In this document: positions 1 to 7,106 of the stretch, one piece after another
Layout: each line of letters opens with the position of its first letter
How positions within the stretch are numbered: position 1 is the first letter of the stretch
Origin: Nitrospirota bacterium
GTDB taxonomy: Bacteria > Nitrospirota > Thermodesulfovibrionia > Thermodesulfovibrionales > BMS3Bbin05
Direction of reading: 5' to 3'
DNA: 43,524 nt
NCBI GenBank assembly: GCA_020351835.1
Contig: CP070669.1
Span: 983,198-1,026,721, forward strand
Made by a program: the position numbers and the translations under genes
Notes under the pieces: model-generated
The model's input: the letters and a program-made list of their open reading frames with translations, nothing else
What the model was told of the DNA's origin: nothing
Database searches by the model: none

Positions 1-19
1 AAGGGCAAAGCAGGGGATA

Positions 20-1114
20 TCAGAGGTGTTCTTCTATTATCTTTGATATCTGCTTTATATCGGTCCCCGTAGTTAGAGGTTTGTTTACAACTTTAAAGGC
101 TGAATCAGGGTCCTTAAGCCCGTGACCGGTAAGTGTGCAAACGACCGACTGACCGCTCTTGAAGTAACCCTTTGTGTTGAGCTTCAGAAGACCGGCTATT
201 GTAGCAGCTGATGCAGGCTCACAAAAGATGCCCTCAGATGAAGCTATAAGCTTATACGACGCGATGATCTCATCGTCAGTTACTGAATCGATAAGGCCGC
301 CTGATTCATCACGGGCGGCTTCAGCCCCCTGCCAGCTTGCCGGGTTTCCTATCCTTATTGCAGTGGCTATTGTCTCCGGGTTCTCTACCGGCGCACCCTT
401 TACTATAGGTGCGGCCCCCTCTGCCTGGAAACCTATCATCCTGGGTAAAGAACTGATGTTCCCGGCCTCCTTGTATTCATTATATCCTCGCCAATAGGCA
501 GTGATGTTCCCGGCGTTACCAACGGGAAGAATGTGAATATCGGGAGCAAAACCCAGTTGGTCGCATACCTCGAAGGCCCCTGTTTTCTGACCCTCCAGCC
601 TGAAGGGATTTATTGAGTTAACAAGGGTCATCGGATACAGATCGACAAGTTTTTTGACCACGGAAAGGGCAGTATCAAAGTTTCCCGATGTCTGAAGCAC
701 GAGCGCGTTGTGTATCAATGCCTGCGAGAGCTTACCATGTGCTATCTTTCCCTCAGGAATAATGACGAACGCCTTTATGCCGGCCCGCGCAGCGTAAGCG
801 GCCGCTGATGCTGATGTATTACCGGTCGATGCGCATATGACGGCCTTAGCCCCTGATTCTACAGCCTTTGATATGGCAAGGGTCATGCCCCTGTCCTTAA
901 AGGATGCAGTAGGATTAAGTCCCTCGAACTTAAGATAGATATCAAGGTCAAGCCCGGCCCTGTCCCTGAGGTTGACCGCTTTTATCAAGGGAGTGTTACC
1001 CTCGTTAAGGGTTATGACCGGGGTGCTGTCTGATACAGGGAGAAGCTCTCTGTAGCTGTTGATAATGCCTGACCAGGCATTGCAGGAGATGCTTCGTTGG
1101 TCCTCTACAGACAT
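20..1114 (-). CDS. thrC: Threonine synthase (classical, short form)
   Basis: PLP-dependent fold-type II enzyme that converts O-phosphohomoserine to threonine in the cytoplasm. The 364-residue product carries the PLP-lysine motif SFKDRG (Lys73), the [10 protein letters not shown] loop at about residues 94-103 and the [13 protein letters not shown] stretch at 166-178, which in this family helps hold the substrate phosphate. It lacks an N-terminal zinc ribbon, so it belongs to the short form (about 350 residues). The ATG is preceded by GGAGGACAA, a good ribosome-binding site. It is the last gene of a minus-strand operon behind a NIL-domain gene, a sulfur-carrier gene, a second ThrC-like gene and a JAMM protease. 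Its intact signature makes it the probable genuine threonine synthase of the pair. Homoserine dehydrogenase lies at 10226-11515. Confidence 0.93.
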   Translation of the reverse strand: MSVEDQRSISCNAWSGIINSYRELLPVSDSTPVITLNEGNTPLIKAVNLRDRAGLDLDIYLKFEGLNPTASFKDRGMTLAISKAVESGAKAVICASTGNTSASAAAYAARAGIKAFVIIPEGKIAHGKLSQALIHNALVLQTSGNFDTALSVVKKLVDLYPMTLVNSINPFRLEGQKTGAFEVCDQLGFAPDIHILPVGNAGNITAYWRGYNEYKEAGNISSLPRMIGFQAEGAAPIVKGAPVENPETIATAIRIGNPASWQGAEAARDESGGLIDSVTDDEIIASYKLIASSEGIFCEPASAATIAGLLKLNTKGYFKSGQSVVCTLTGHGLKDPDSAFKVVNKPLTTGTDIKQISKIIEEHL

Positions 1115-1135
1115 TTGTCCTCCGGGAACACTTTC

Positions 1136-1384
1136 CTACTCAATGATGTCTCCCTCTATCAGCTCTACCGATATGCCTTTCTTTGTTAGGGACTGTATTC
1201 CCTTCTCAAGGTTCTCTTCTGTCCCCTCCAGCTCCAGAACAAGTTCACCGACAGTTTCGGTCACTCTTGCACGCCTTATGTTAGGCATGATGTCATACTT
1301 CTTTGCCATGGTGAAAACAACCGGTTCTTTTATCAGTTCCGGTGGAAAGGTAAGTTTTACCCTTCTGGTCGTTTTTCCCCCCAT
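1136..1384 (-). CDS. Stand-alone NIL-domain protein
   Basis: An 82-residue protein made almost entirely of one NIL domain: an amphipathic beta-alpha-beta pattern with KLTFPPELIKEPVV near residues 10-23 and a closing VELIEG strand. NIL domains occur at the C-terminus of MetN methionine importers, where they sense methionine, and in NIL-ferredoxin proteins linked to homocysteine formation in anaerobes. Here there is no ATPase or ferredoxin part. The ATG overlaps the sulfur-carrier stop codon (TAATG), and its ribosome-binding site GGAGGAGGAAGAG lies inside the last codons of that gene, so translation is probably coupled. A regulatory or scaffolding role in sulfur amino-acid synthesis is inference from context. 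Confidence 0.85.
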   Translation of the reverse strand: MGGKTTRRVKLTFPPELIKEPVVFTMAKKYDIMPNIRRARVTETVGELVLELEGTEENLEKGIQSLTKKGISVELIEGDIIE

Positions 1385-1665
1385 TATTCTCTTCCTCCTC
1401 CCGCTATAGCAGGTACTATAGAAAGTTCATCCCCGTCATTTACCACCGTTTCTTCAGCTTGCATGAAACGGATATCCTCCTCATTGACGTAGATATTTAC
1501 GAACCTTCTTATCTTGTTATCCTCTGAGATGCGCTCGGCTATTCCAGGATAGTCCTTATCGAGCGCGGTCACTATCTCGATAACGCTACCGGCGTTAGCC
1601 TCGACCTCTTCCTTCCCTCCTGTAAGTCTCTGAAGCGGTGTCGGGATCCTTACTTTAACAGCCAT
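1384..1665 (-). CDS. MoaD/ThiS-like sulfur-carrier protein (CysO/HcyS type)
   Basis: A 93-residue ubiquitin-fold protein of the MoaD/ThiS/CysO family. Such proteins carry sulfide as a C-terminal thiocarboxylate on a Gly-Gly end after adenylation by a ThiF/MoeB enzyme. The LSIVPAIAGGG tail is typical, but the protein does not end there: two further residues (RE) follow the glycines. A masked tail is what JAMM proteases of the Mec+/HcyD type remove, and such a protease is the first gene of this operon. Neighbouring ThrC-like and NIL genes, rather than molybdopterin genes, point to amino-acid sulfur transfer rather than Moco or thiamine synthesis. The activating enzyme candidate is at 9074-9880. 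Assignment to CysO/HcyS rather than MoaD is inference from context. Confidence 0.88.
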   Translation of the reverse strand: MAVKVRIPTPLQRLTGGKEEVEANAGSVIEIVTALDKDYPGIAERISEDNKIRRFVNIYVNEEDIRFMQAEETVVNDGDELSIVPAIAGGGRE

Positions 1666-1680
1666 GTCCTACCTCCCTGG

Positions 1681-2922
1681 TTATTTCTTTTCTCGGTTCT
1701 GTTTAAGGACCTTTTCAAAGGCCTCTAAATTAGGTTTGATATGATAAGGTTCTCCCATGTGGCCTTGCAGTGCCTCCTGGGTCTTCAGGCCGTTTCCCGT
1801 GATGCACAGCACAGTAGAACCGTTCTTCTTGATCTTTCCTGATTTTATCAGTTTCCTGGCGACAGCCACAGTGACCCCGCCGGCCGTCTCGGCAAAAATC
1901 CCCTCTGTACGGGCAAGGAGCTTCATCCCTTCTATTATCTCCTCATTGGTAGCGTCATCTCCATGCCCTCCTGAGTCCTTAACGCACTTGAAAGCATAAA
2001 ATCCGTCAGCGGGATTCCCGATAGCAAGTGACTTGGCTACCGTATCCGGCTTCACGGGAACAATGATATCAGTGTCCTTTTTTATGGCAGTTGCGATCGG
2101 ATTGCATCCTTCAGCCTGTGCTGAGAAGACCTTGGTATTGACATCCTTTAAGAGCCCTATCTCCTGGAACTCCTTCAGGCTCTTCCAGATCTTGGTCAGT
2201 AATGAACCGCTTGCGCAGGGTACAACTACATTGTCCGGGGCTTTCCACCCGAGTTGTTCAACGATCTCAAATCCCTGGGTCTTAGATCCCTCGGCGTAAT
2301 ACGGCCTGATATTTATATTTACAAATGCCCAGTTATACTTATTGGCTATCTCGCTGCATAGCCTGTTAACATCGTCATAGTTGCCGTCTACCGCCACCAG
2401 GTTTGGTGCATAGACCAGGGAAGCCGCTATCTTGCTGGCCTCAAGCGAAGCCGGTATGAAGATATACCTTTTAAAGCCTGCCTTTGCACCGTGGGCCGAG
2501 ACAGAGTGAGCCAGGTTTCCTGTAGAAGCGCATGCCACGGTATCGAAACCGAACTCTTTGGCTTTGGTAAGAGCAACCGCTACCACTCTGTCCTTAAAGG
2601 AAAGAGTAGGGTGAACAACCGTGTCATCCTTTACATAAAGCTCCTTTACCCCGAGCTCTTTGGCGAGATTATCCGCTTTTATAAGAGGGGTGAAACCAGA
2701 TGTCAGGCCTACCTGGGGTTCTCCGTCGATGGGAAGAAGCTCCTTGTAACGCCAAAGGCTTAACTCACGGCTCTCTATCTTCTTCCTCGTCAGGACCTTC
2801 TTTATGCCCTTGTAATCGTAAGCTACTTCAAGAGGTCCGAAGCAGAACTCGCAGACGTAGACCGGATCGGCATCGTACTCCCTTCCGCATTCACGGCATT
2901 TTAATCCTTTTACAAAGCCCAT
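1681..2922 (-). CDS. Zinc-ribbon threonine-synthase-like PLP enzyme, possible sulfhydrylase
   Basis: A 413-residue fold-type II PLP enzyme that automated tools would call threonine synthase. Cys9, Cys12, Cys24 and Cys27 form an N-terminal zinc ribbon, and SFKDR places the PLP lysine at residue 110. Two active-site stretches differ from the classical enzyme encoded at 20-1114: the nucleotide-like loop reads ASTGNLAHS instead of ASTGNTSAS, and the phosphate-site stretch reads NINIRPYYAEGSKT (202-215), with Tyr209 where the classical enzyme has Arg. It sits between a JAMM protease and a sulfur carrier, the same kind of grouping as mec-cysO-cysM in mycobacteria. It may therefore use a protein thiocarboxylate to make cysteine or homocysteine; that is inference. 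GAGGAG precedes the ATG. Confidence 0.85.
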   Translation of the reverse strand: MGFVKGLKCRECGREYDADPVYVCEFCFGPLEVAYDYKGIKKVLTRKKIESRELSLWRYKELLPIDGEPQVGLTSGFTPLIKADNLAKELGVKELYVKDDTVVHPTLSFKDRVVAVALTKAKEFGFDTVACASTGNLAHSVSAHGAKAGFKRYIFIPASLEASKIAASLVYAPNLVAVDGNYDDVNRLCSEIANKYNWAFVNINIRPYYAEGSKTQGFEIVEQLGWKAPDNVVVPCASGSLLTKIWKSLKEFQEIGLLKDVNTKVFSAQAEGCNPIATAIKKDTDIIVPVKPDTVAKSLAIGNPADGFYAFKCVKDSGGHGDDATNEEIIEGMKLLARTEGIFAETAGGVTVAVARKLIKSGKIKKNGSTVLCITGNGLKTQEALQGHMGEPYHIKPNLEAFEKVLKQNREKK

Positions 2923-2987
2923 TTATCTCCTCGTGACGATTTAATGTCCAACAAGAGCTATTATTCTAATAAAAAAAGCGGGTATTT

Positions 2988-3395
2988 TTAAAGGGTTTCA
3001 AGCGGAACTTCTGTGACATGGCCTTCCTCGATGTAAAAGGCCCTCACAGAAGGACTGTCCTTAACTTTACCTATAATAATGTAAGGTGCTCCCCAGTTCC
3101 ATTGATATGCCTCCCTTGCATCCTTAGCGGACGGAAAAGCCTCTGAGTCCGGGTGTGAATGATATATGGCAAGGATCCTCTCGCCATTCTTTCTCATCTC
3201 CTTTTCGACGATAAGTTGCTCACGGGGGTCCATCCTGTAGCTCACGGGAGAAGGATCTGTGTTCGTCATTCTCAGAACTCTCGGATCGTTGAGATCCCTC
3301 CCTGCAATGAGCCCGCATACCTCATTAGGATACCCTTCAAGGGCGTGTTCTATCATCTCATTCAGGATAGATTCAGGTATCTGTATCGGTTCCAT
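2988..3395 (-). CDS. JAMM/MPN (M67) metalloprotease, Mec+/HcyD-like
   Basis: A 135-residue zinc peptidase of the JAB1/MPN/Mov34 family. The full JAMM signature is visible: Glu25 in NEVCGLIAG, then His79-Ser-His81, seven residues, Ser89, two residues, Asp92. Bacterial single-domain members trim the C-terminal tail of small sulfur carriers to expose Gly-Gly (Mec+ with CysO, HcyD with HcyS). The carrier at 1384-1665 ends in GGG-RE, a fitting substrate. It is the first gene of the minus-strand operon and lies 65 bases before the ThrC-like gene. No properly spaced ribosome-binding site precedes the ATG, but a TTGACA/TAAGAT promoter ends six bases before it, so the transcript is probably leaderless. 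Family confidence is high; the specific substrate is inferred. Confidence 0.93.
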   Translation of the reverse strand: MEPIQIPESILNEMIEHALEGYPNEVCGLIAGRDLNDPRVLRMTNTDPSPVSYRMDPREQLIVEKEMRKNGERILAIYHSHPDSEAFPSAKDAREAYQWNWGAPYIIIGKVKDSPSVRAFYIEEGHVTEVPLETL

Positions 3396-3401
3396 AGACC
3401 T

Positions 3402-3431
3402 ATCTTATGAATTTCGAAGTATCAGTGTCAA
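3402..3431 (-). promoter_or_regulatory. Sigma-70 promoter of the JAMM-led operon, leaderless geometry
   Basis: On the minus strand TTGACA (3426-3431) is followed after 18 bases by TAAGAT (3402-3407). Only six bases then separate the -10 box from the ATG at 3395, so transcription should begin at or next to the A of the start codon. Confidence 0.7.
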
Positions 3432-3498
3432 AAAACCGGGAACTTTTTCAGGACGTGGTTTGTCTAAAGCCCAGGAACATATAAAAAGGAGGTTTATC

Positions 3499-5838
3499 AT
3501 GAAAAAGATCAAGGTCATAACCCTGGTCCTGGTATTGGCAGCAGTCATCATAATAACGTTTAACGCAGAACCTCTCTGGGCTAAGGAGGAAGACAGGACA
3601 CTGTCACCGTATTTCTTCGTTATGGGCGACGATCCGGAGCTCGACAGGTTGCCACTGAGGTCGACCTCGGTCATTGCGGACATTGCGGGGGTGATAGCGG
3701 ATGTGAAGGTCACCCAGGTCTACGAGAATACAGGCAAAAGCCCTATAGAGGCGATTTATGTATTTCCGGCATCGACTAAAGCAGCCGTCTACTCGATGAG
3801 AATGACGATAGGAGAGCGGATAATCAACGCAGAGGTCAAGACAAAGGAGCAGGCCAGAAAGGACTATGAAGAAGCGAAGGGGCAGGGCAAGAGCGCTTCA
3901 CTTCTTGAACAGCACCGACCTAATGTGTTTCAGATGAACGTGGCAAATATAATGCCCGGCGATGTAATAAAGGTTGAGCTTAGCTACACGGAGCTGATCG
4001 TCCCGGAAGACAAGGTATATGAGTTCGTATATCCAACGGTCGTAGGGCCAAGATATTCCAGTGATAAGGCCGGTGATGTGCCGGATAGCGAGAAATGGGT
4101 GGGGAACCCCTATCTTATGCAAGGCGAGGACCCCACTTATGCATTCGACATGCATGTGAACCTGGCGGCAGGGATGCCTGTAAGGGATATTTCCAGCAGC
4201 TCGCATAATGTTGATATTAATTATGACGGGACTGATAAGGCTTCTGCCAGTCTTTCAAAGAGTGACAGGAACAGGGGCAATAAGGACTTTATACTTAAGT
4301 ACAGGCTCGCGGGCAAGCAGATACACTCCGGATTGATGCTTTATGAAGGCAAAGATGAGAACTTCTTCCTGCTGATGATGCAGCCTCCGGAGCGTATAAA
4401 GATCTCACAGATCCCTCCTCGAGAATACATTTTCATTGTGGATGTTTCTGGCTCTATGCACGGTTTTCCGCTCGACATATCGAAAAAGCTTCTGAAAGAC
4501 CTTATTGGTAATTTAAGGCCAGAAGACAGGTTCAATGTGCTTCTTTTCGCGGGGGGGTCCAGCGTGATGTCACAGACCTCGCTTCCCGCTACTCCTCAGA
4601 ACATCAGAAATGCAATCAATGTCATAGAGCGTCAGCGTGGAGGAGGGGGTACCGAACTGCTCCCTGCATTAAAACGCGCACTTTCACTTCCCGGTATAGA
4701 GGATGTATCAAGAACGGTAGTCATAGTCACAGACGGTTACGTTACAGTTGAAAAGGAGGCATTCGATCTTATCCGCAACAATCTCAGCGATGCCAACATG
4801 TTCTCTTTCGGTATTGGTTCGAGTGTCAACCGCTACATCATTGATGGCATGGCAAGGGTAGGAATGGGAGAGCCCTTCATTATTACAAAGCCCGAAGAAG
4901 CAAAGGCAACGGCTGAGAAGTTCCGAAAACTGATAGAGACACCGGTACTCACTTCGATAAGTATAGATTATGAAGGATTCAAAGTATACGATGTGGAACC
5001 TGTTTCGATACCGGATGTGATGGCAGAGCGCCCTGTTATAGTGTTCGGCAAGTGGCGCGGAAAGCCCAGGGGCACGATCATATTGCGCGGCCTGAAGGGA
5101 GACGGGAATTACGCGGAGACCATAGATGTTGATGAGGCGATCCCGTCCATAAAGAACTCGGCATTGCGCTATCTCTGGGCCAGGCACCGTATAGCAGTAC
5201 TTGATGACTACAACAGGGTCCATGCGGATAAAGATAGGATCGATGAGGTAACGGACCTGGGCCTTACATATAACCTTTTGACCCAATACACCTCGTTCGT
5301 TGCGATCGATAATATTGTGAGGAACAAGGATGGAAAGCTTGTAACGGTCAAACAGCCGCTTCCTCTTCCTGAGGGAGTATCGAACCAGGCAGTAGGAGGT
5401 TATGCACCTGCATCGGCTTCAATGAAAAGGAATCTGTTAAGTTCCCTCGAGACTAAGGATGAGGTCGCAGAGCTGGAGGCCGCACCGGAAGAAACGTTAA
5501 CAGGACGAGCAGTGAACAAAGGGATCGCCGGCGAGGGCATACAGGTAGAAGGAGGAATGACGCCAGTATCAGTTGAGAATACTATATCGGCTAATATGAG
5601 CTCGCTTAATAACTGCTATAAGCAGTTGCTCAAGAAGCATCCGGGCAGAAAGGGAATTATGGACCTTGAGCTGGAAATAGAGCCGCATGGGAAAGTGAAG
5701 AGCGTCAAGGTGATCAAGAGCTCGTTCAGTAACCGTAATTTCATAAGATGCATACTAAAGAAGATCCGGAAGATAACTTTCGGTCCTTCTTCTGATGGCA
5801 ACAAGGTAACGATCAGAGTAACACTCAAGTTCCAATAG
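3499..5838 (+). CDS. Secreted VIT/VWA-domain protein with AgmX/PglI-type C-terminus
   Basis: A 779-residue exported protein. I start it at 3499 because AAAAAGGAGG lies six bases before that ATG and a signal peptide follows (KK, a hydrophobic run, then LWAKEE); an upstream in-frame extension lacks both. Domains in order: signal 1-28, VIT domain about 45-175, von Willebrand A domain from about 310 with a MIDAS motif DVSGS, a low-complexity linker about 620-690, and a C-terminal domain of about 85 residues resembling the TonB-like AgmX/PglI C-terminus known from myxobacterial gliding proteins (NCYKQLLKKHP, then alternating beta strands with a Cys). VIT/VWA proteins resemble inter-alpha-trypsin inhibitor heavy chains; their bacterial role is unclear. 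A periplasmic or surface adhesion or assembly function is plausible. Confidence 0.87.
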   Translation: MKKIKVITLVLVLAAVIIITFNAEPLWAKEEDRTLSPYFFVMGDDPELDRLPLRSTSVIADIAGVIADVKVTQVYENTGKSPIEAIYVFPASTKAAVYSMRMTIGERIINAEVKTKEQARKDYEEAKGQGKSASLLEQHRPNVFQMNVANIMPGDVIKVELSYTELIVPEDKVYEFVYPTVVGPRYSSDKAGDVPDSEKWVGNPYLMQGEDPTYAFDMHVNLAAGMPVRDISSSSHNVDINYDGTDKASASLSKSDRNRGNKDFILKYRLAGKQIHSGLMLYEGKDENFFLLMMQPPERIKISQIPPREYIFIVDVSGSMHGFPLDISKKLLKDLIGNLRPEDRFNVLLFAGGSSVMSQTSLPATPQNIRNAINVIERQRGGGGTELLPALKRALSLPGIEDVSRTVVIVTDGYVTVEKEAFDLIRNNLSDANMFSFGIGSSVNRYIIDGMARVGMGEPFIITKPEEAKATAEKFRKLIETPVLTSISIDYEGFKVYDVEPVSIPDVMAERPVIVFGKWRGKPRGTIILRGLKGDGNYAETIDVDEAIPSIKNSALRYLWARHRIAVLDDYNRVHADKDRIDEVTDLGLTYNLLTQYTSFVAIDNIVRNKDGKLVTVKQPLPLPEGVSNQAVGGYAPASASMKRNLLSSLETKDEVAELEAAPEETLTGRAVNKGIAGEGIQVEGGMTPVSVENTISANMSSLNNCYKQLLKKHPGRKGIMDLELEIEPHGKVKSVKVIKSSFSNRNFIRCILKKIRKITFGPSSDGNKVTIRVTLKFQ

Positions 5839-5863
5839 CACCTGAGACCCTTCTCATCCCCAA

Positions 5864-5900
5864 CCCTCTCCCGGAGGGACGGCCCGTCCCCGGGAGAGGG
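5864..5900. repeat. GC-rich palindrome, REP-like or bidirectional terminator
   Basis: CCCTCTCCCGG (5864-5874) pairs with CCGGGAGAGGG (5890-5900), and an inner GGGAC/GTCCC stem extends the hairpin. No T-run follows. It lies between the VIT/VWA stop codon and the SRAP gene. The stem resembles the dispersed C-rich palindromes common in many bacterial genomes, so it is either one copy of such an element or a Rho-independent-like structure. Confidence 0.6.
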
Positions 5901-5923
5901 ATCTCACCTGAAGACGACTTCAG

Positions 5924-5932
5924 TGATATAAT
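5924..5932 (+). promoter_or_regulatory. Extended -10 promoter of the SRAP gene, near-leaderless
   Basis: TGATATAAT is a perfect extended -10 box. The ATG at 5942 begins nine bases after it, giving an expected 5' leader of zero to three bases. There is no Shine-Dalgarno sequence. The ATG cannot move because the catalytic Cys must be residue 2. Confidence 0.65.
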
Positions 5933-5941
5933 TAAATTGAT

Positions 5942-6619
5942 ATGTGCGGCAGATTTGTAAGAAGTAATTCGATCCCCGAGATAGCAAAGGAGTTTGGCGC
6001 TGATGAGCCAGACCTCTCGCTAGATCCGAGCTATAACGTTGCCCCGTCCCAGGATATACTGATAGTTGTTAATGACGGCAGAAAGAGATTGGTTAAATGC
6101 AGGTGGGGTTTCATCCCGCACTGGGCTAAGGATGAGAAGATGGCCTACAAAATGATAAATGCTCGGACCGAGACGGTCGCAGATAAGCCGAGCTACAGGG
6201 CTGCTTTTAAGAAGCACAGGTGTCTTGTCGTAGCGAGCGGATTTTATGAGTGGAAAAGGGAAGGAAAGGTCAAAAGCCCGTATTACATATTGCCCAGGTC
6301 TGGGAAGCCGATCGGATTTGCCGGGCTTTTCAGTATATGGCATCCTCAAGATGGAACGGATTTCTGTACTTCAACGATAATCACTACCGGATCTAACGAT
6401 CTTTTATCTCCGATACATGATCGTATGCCTGTCATCATCAGGGAAGAGGACAGGGATATATGGCTCGATCCGTCAAACTCAGATAGCGATAAATTGTTGA
6501 ACCTGCTCAGGCCTTATGATAGCAATGACCTTGTGGCATATGAGATCTCAAGAGCTGTAAATTCGCCGTCAAATGATTCGCCTGACAATATACTGCCCGT
6601 AAAGGCTGTGGAGGGCTGA
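5942..6619 (+). CDS. SRAP-domain protein (HMCES/YedK family)
   Basis: A 225-residue SOS-response-associated peptidase family protein. Family members form a stable thiazolidine crosslink with abasic sites in single-stranded DNA through the N-terminal Cys2, shielding the lesion. Visible signatures are MCGRF at the N-terminus (Cys2, exposed after Met removal), the NARTET segment, the GFYEW motif and PIHDRMP with the conserved His. Length is typical. It is transcribed alone from an extended -10 promoter with almost no leader. A response-regulator gene with its own promoter follows 54 bases downstream. I see no LexA-like operator that I would stand behind. Confidence 0.93.
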   Translation: MCGRFVRSNSIPEIAKEFGADEPDLSLDPSYNVAPSQDILIVVNDGRKRLVKCRWGFIPHWAKDEKMAYKMINARTETVADKPSYRAAFKKHRCLVVASGFYEWKREGKVKSPYYILPRSGKPIGFAGLFSIWHPQDGTDFCTSTIITTGSNDLLSPIHDRMPVIIREEDRDIWLDPSNSDSDKLLNLLRPYDSNDLVAYEISRAVNSPSNDSPDNILPVKAVEG

Positions 6620-6620
6620 T

Positions 6621-6649
6621 TTGTTTTTTTCTCTGAAGGATGATATAAG
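6621..6649 (+). promoter_or_regulatory. Promoter of the response regulator/YkgJ pair
   Basis: TTGTTT (6621-6626), 17 bases, then TATAAG (6644-6649) preceded by TGA, which makes an extended -10. The expected transcript leader is about 18 bases and contains AGGG ahead of the ATG at 6674. Confidence 0.5.
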
Positions 6650-6673
6650 AAATAACATGCTAGGGATCATATT

Positions 6674-7093
6674 ATGAGAAAACCCAGGGCCATAGTATTT
6701 GATGATGAGGAAATGGTTCTATCACTTTTCAGGGATATCCTGGAACAACAGGATTTTGAGGTTCTTATTTACAGTGAACCCGAGGTCTGTCCCGTGTATA
6801 AAGAAAAGGACGCCGAGTGCGGAAAGGATAAGCCTTGTGCCGATGTGCTTATAACTGATCTGAGGATGCCCGGAATGAACGGGATAGAGCTCCTGCAGAA
6901 ACAGACGGAAAGGGGCTGTCTTCTGACGATAAAGAACAAGGCTGTCATCACTGCAGACCTAAGCGAGGAAAATGGTGAGACCATAAGTGACCTTGGATGT
7001 GGTTATATTAAGAAGCCATTTAAGCTGGATGAGATCAGAGATTGGGTAACTGACTGTTTAAAAAGGGTCGATCTCTCAAAGCCGGTTGGTTAG
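6674..7093 (+). CDS. Single-domain response regulator with Cys-rich insert
   Basis: A 139-residue CheY-like receiver without an output domain. Asp11 (in FDDEE) is in the acidic pocket, Asp62 in TDLRMPGMNG is the phosphoacceptor, Thr93 and Lys114 (YIKKPF) complete the site. Between helix 2 and strand 3 there is an insert with Cys39, Cys49 and Cys55 (PEVCP, AECG, KPCAD); further Cys occur at 82 and 109. An ordinary receiver has none of this, so metal binding or redox control is possible. The next gene encodes a Cys-cluster YkgJ protein, probably in the same transcript. No histidine kinase is nearby, so its partner is unknown. Confidence 0.88.
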   Translation: MRKPRAIVFDDEEMVLSLFRDILEQQDFEVLIYSEPEVCPVYKEKDAECGKDKPCADVLITDLRMPGMNGIELLQKQTERGCLLTIKNKAVITADLSEENGETISDLGCGYIKKPFKLDEIRDWVTDCLKRVDLSKPVG

Positions 7094-7106
7094 CCCAGTG
7101 CACTTC

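Noticed and set aside
2940-2987. A/T-run after the JAMM gene as a terminator
   Set aside because: The T-run lacks a preceding stem, and the next gene continues on the same strand with a good ribosome-binding site.
3259-3498. N-terminal extension of the VIT/VWA reading frame
   Set aside because: It overlaps the JAMM gene on the other strand, lacks a ribosome-binding site, and would bury the clear signal peptide that starts at 3499.
4708-5286. 192-codon open frame on the minus strand
   Set aside because: Lies inside the VIT/VWA gene and has no independent support.
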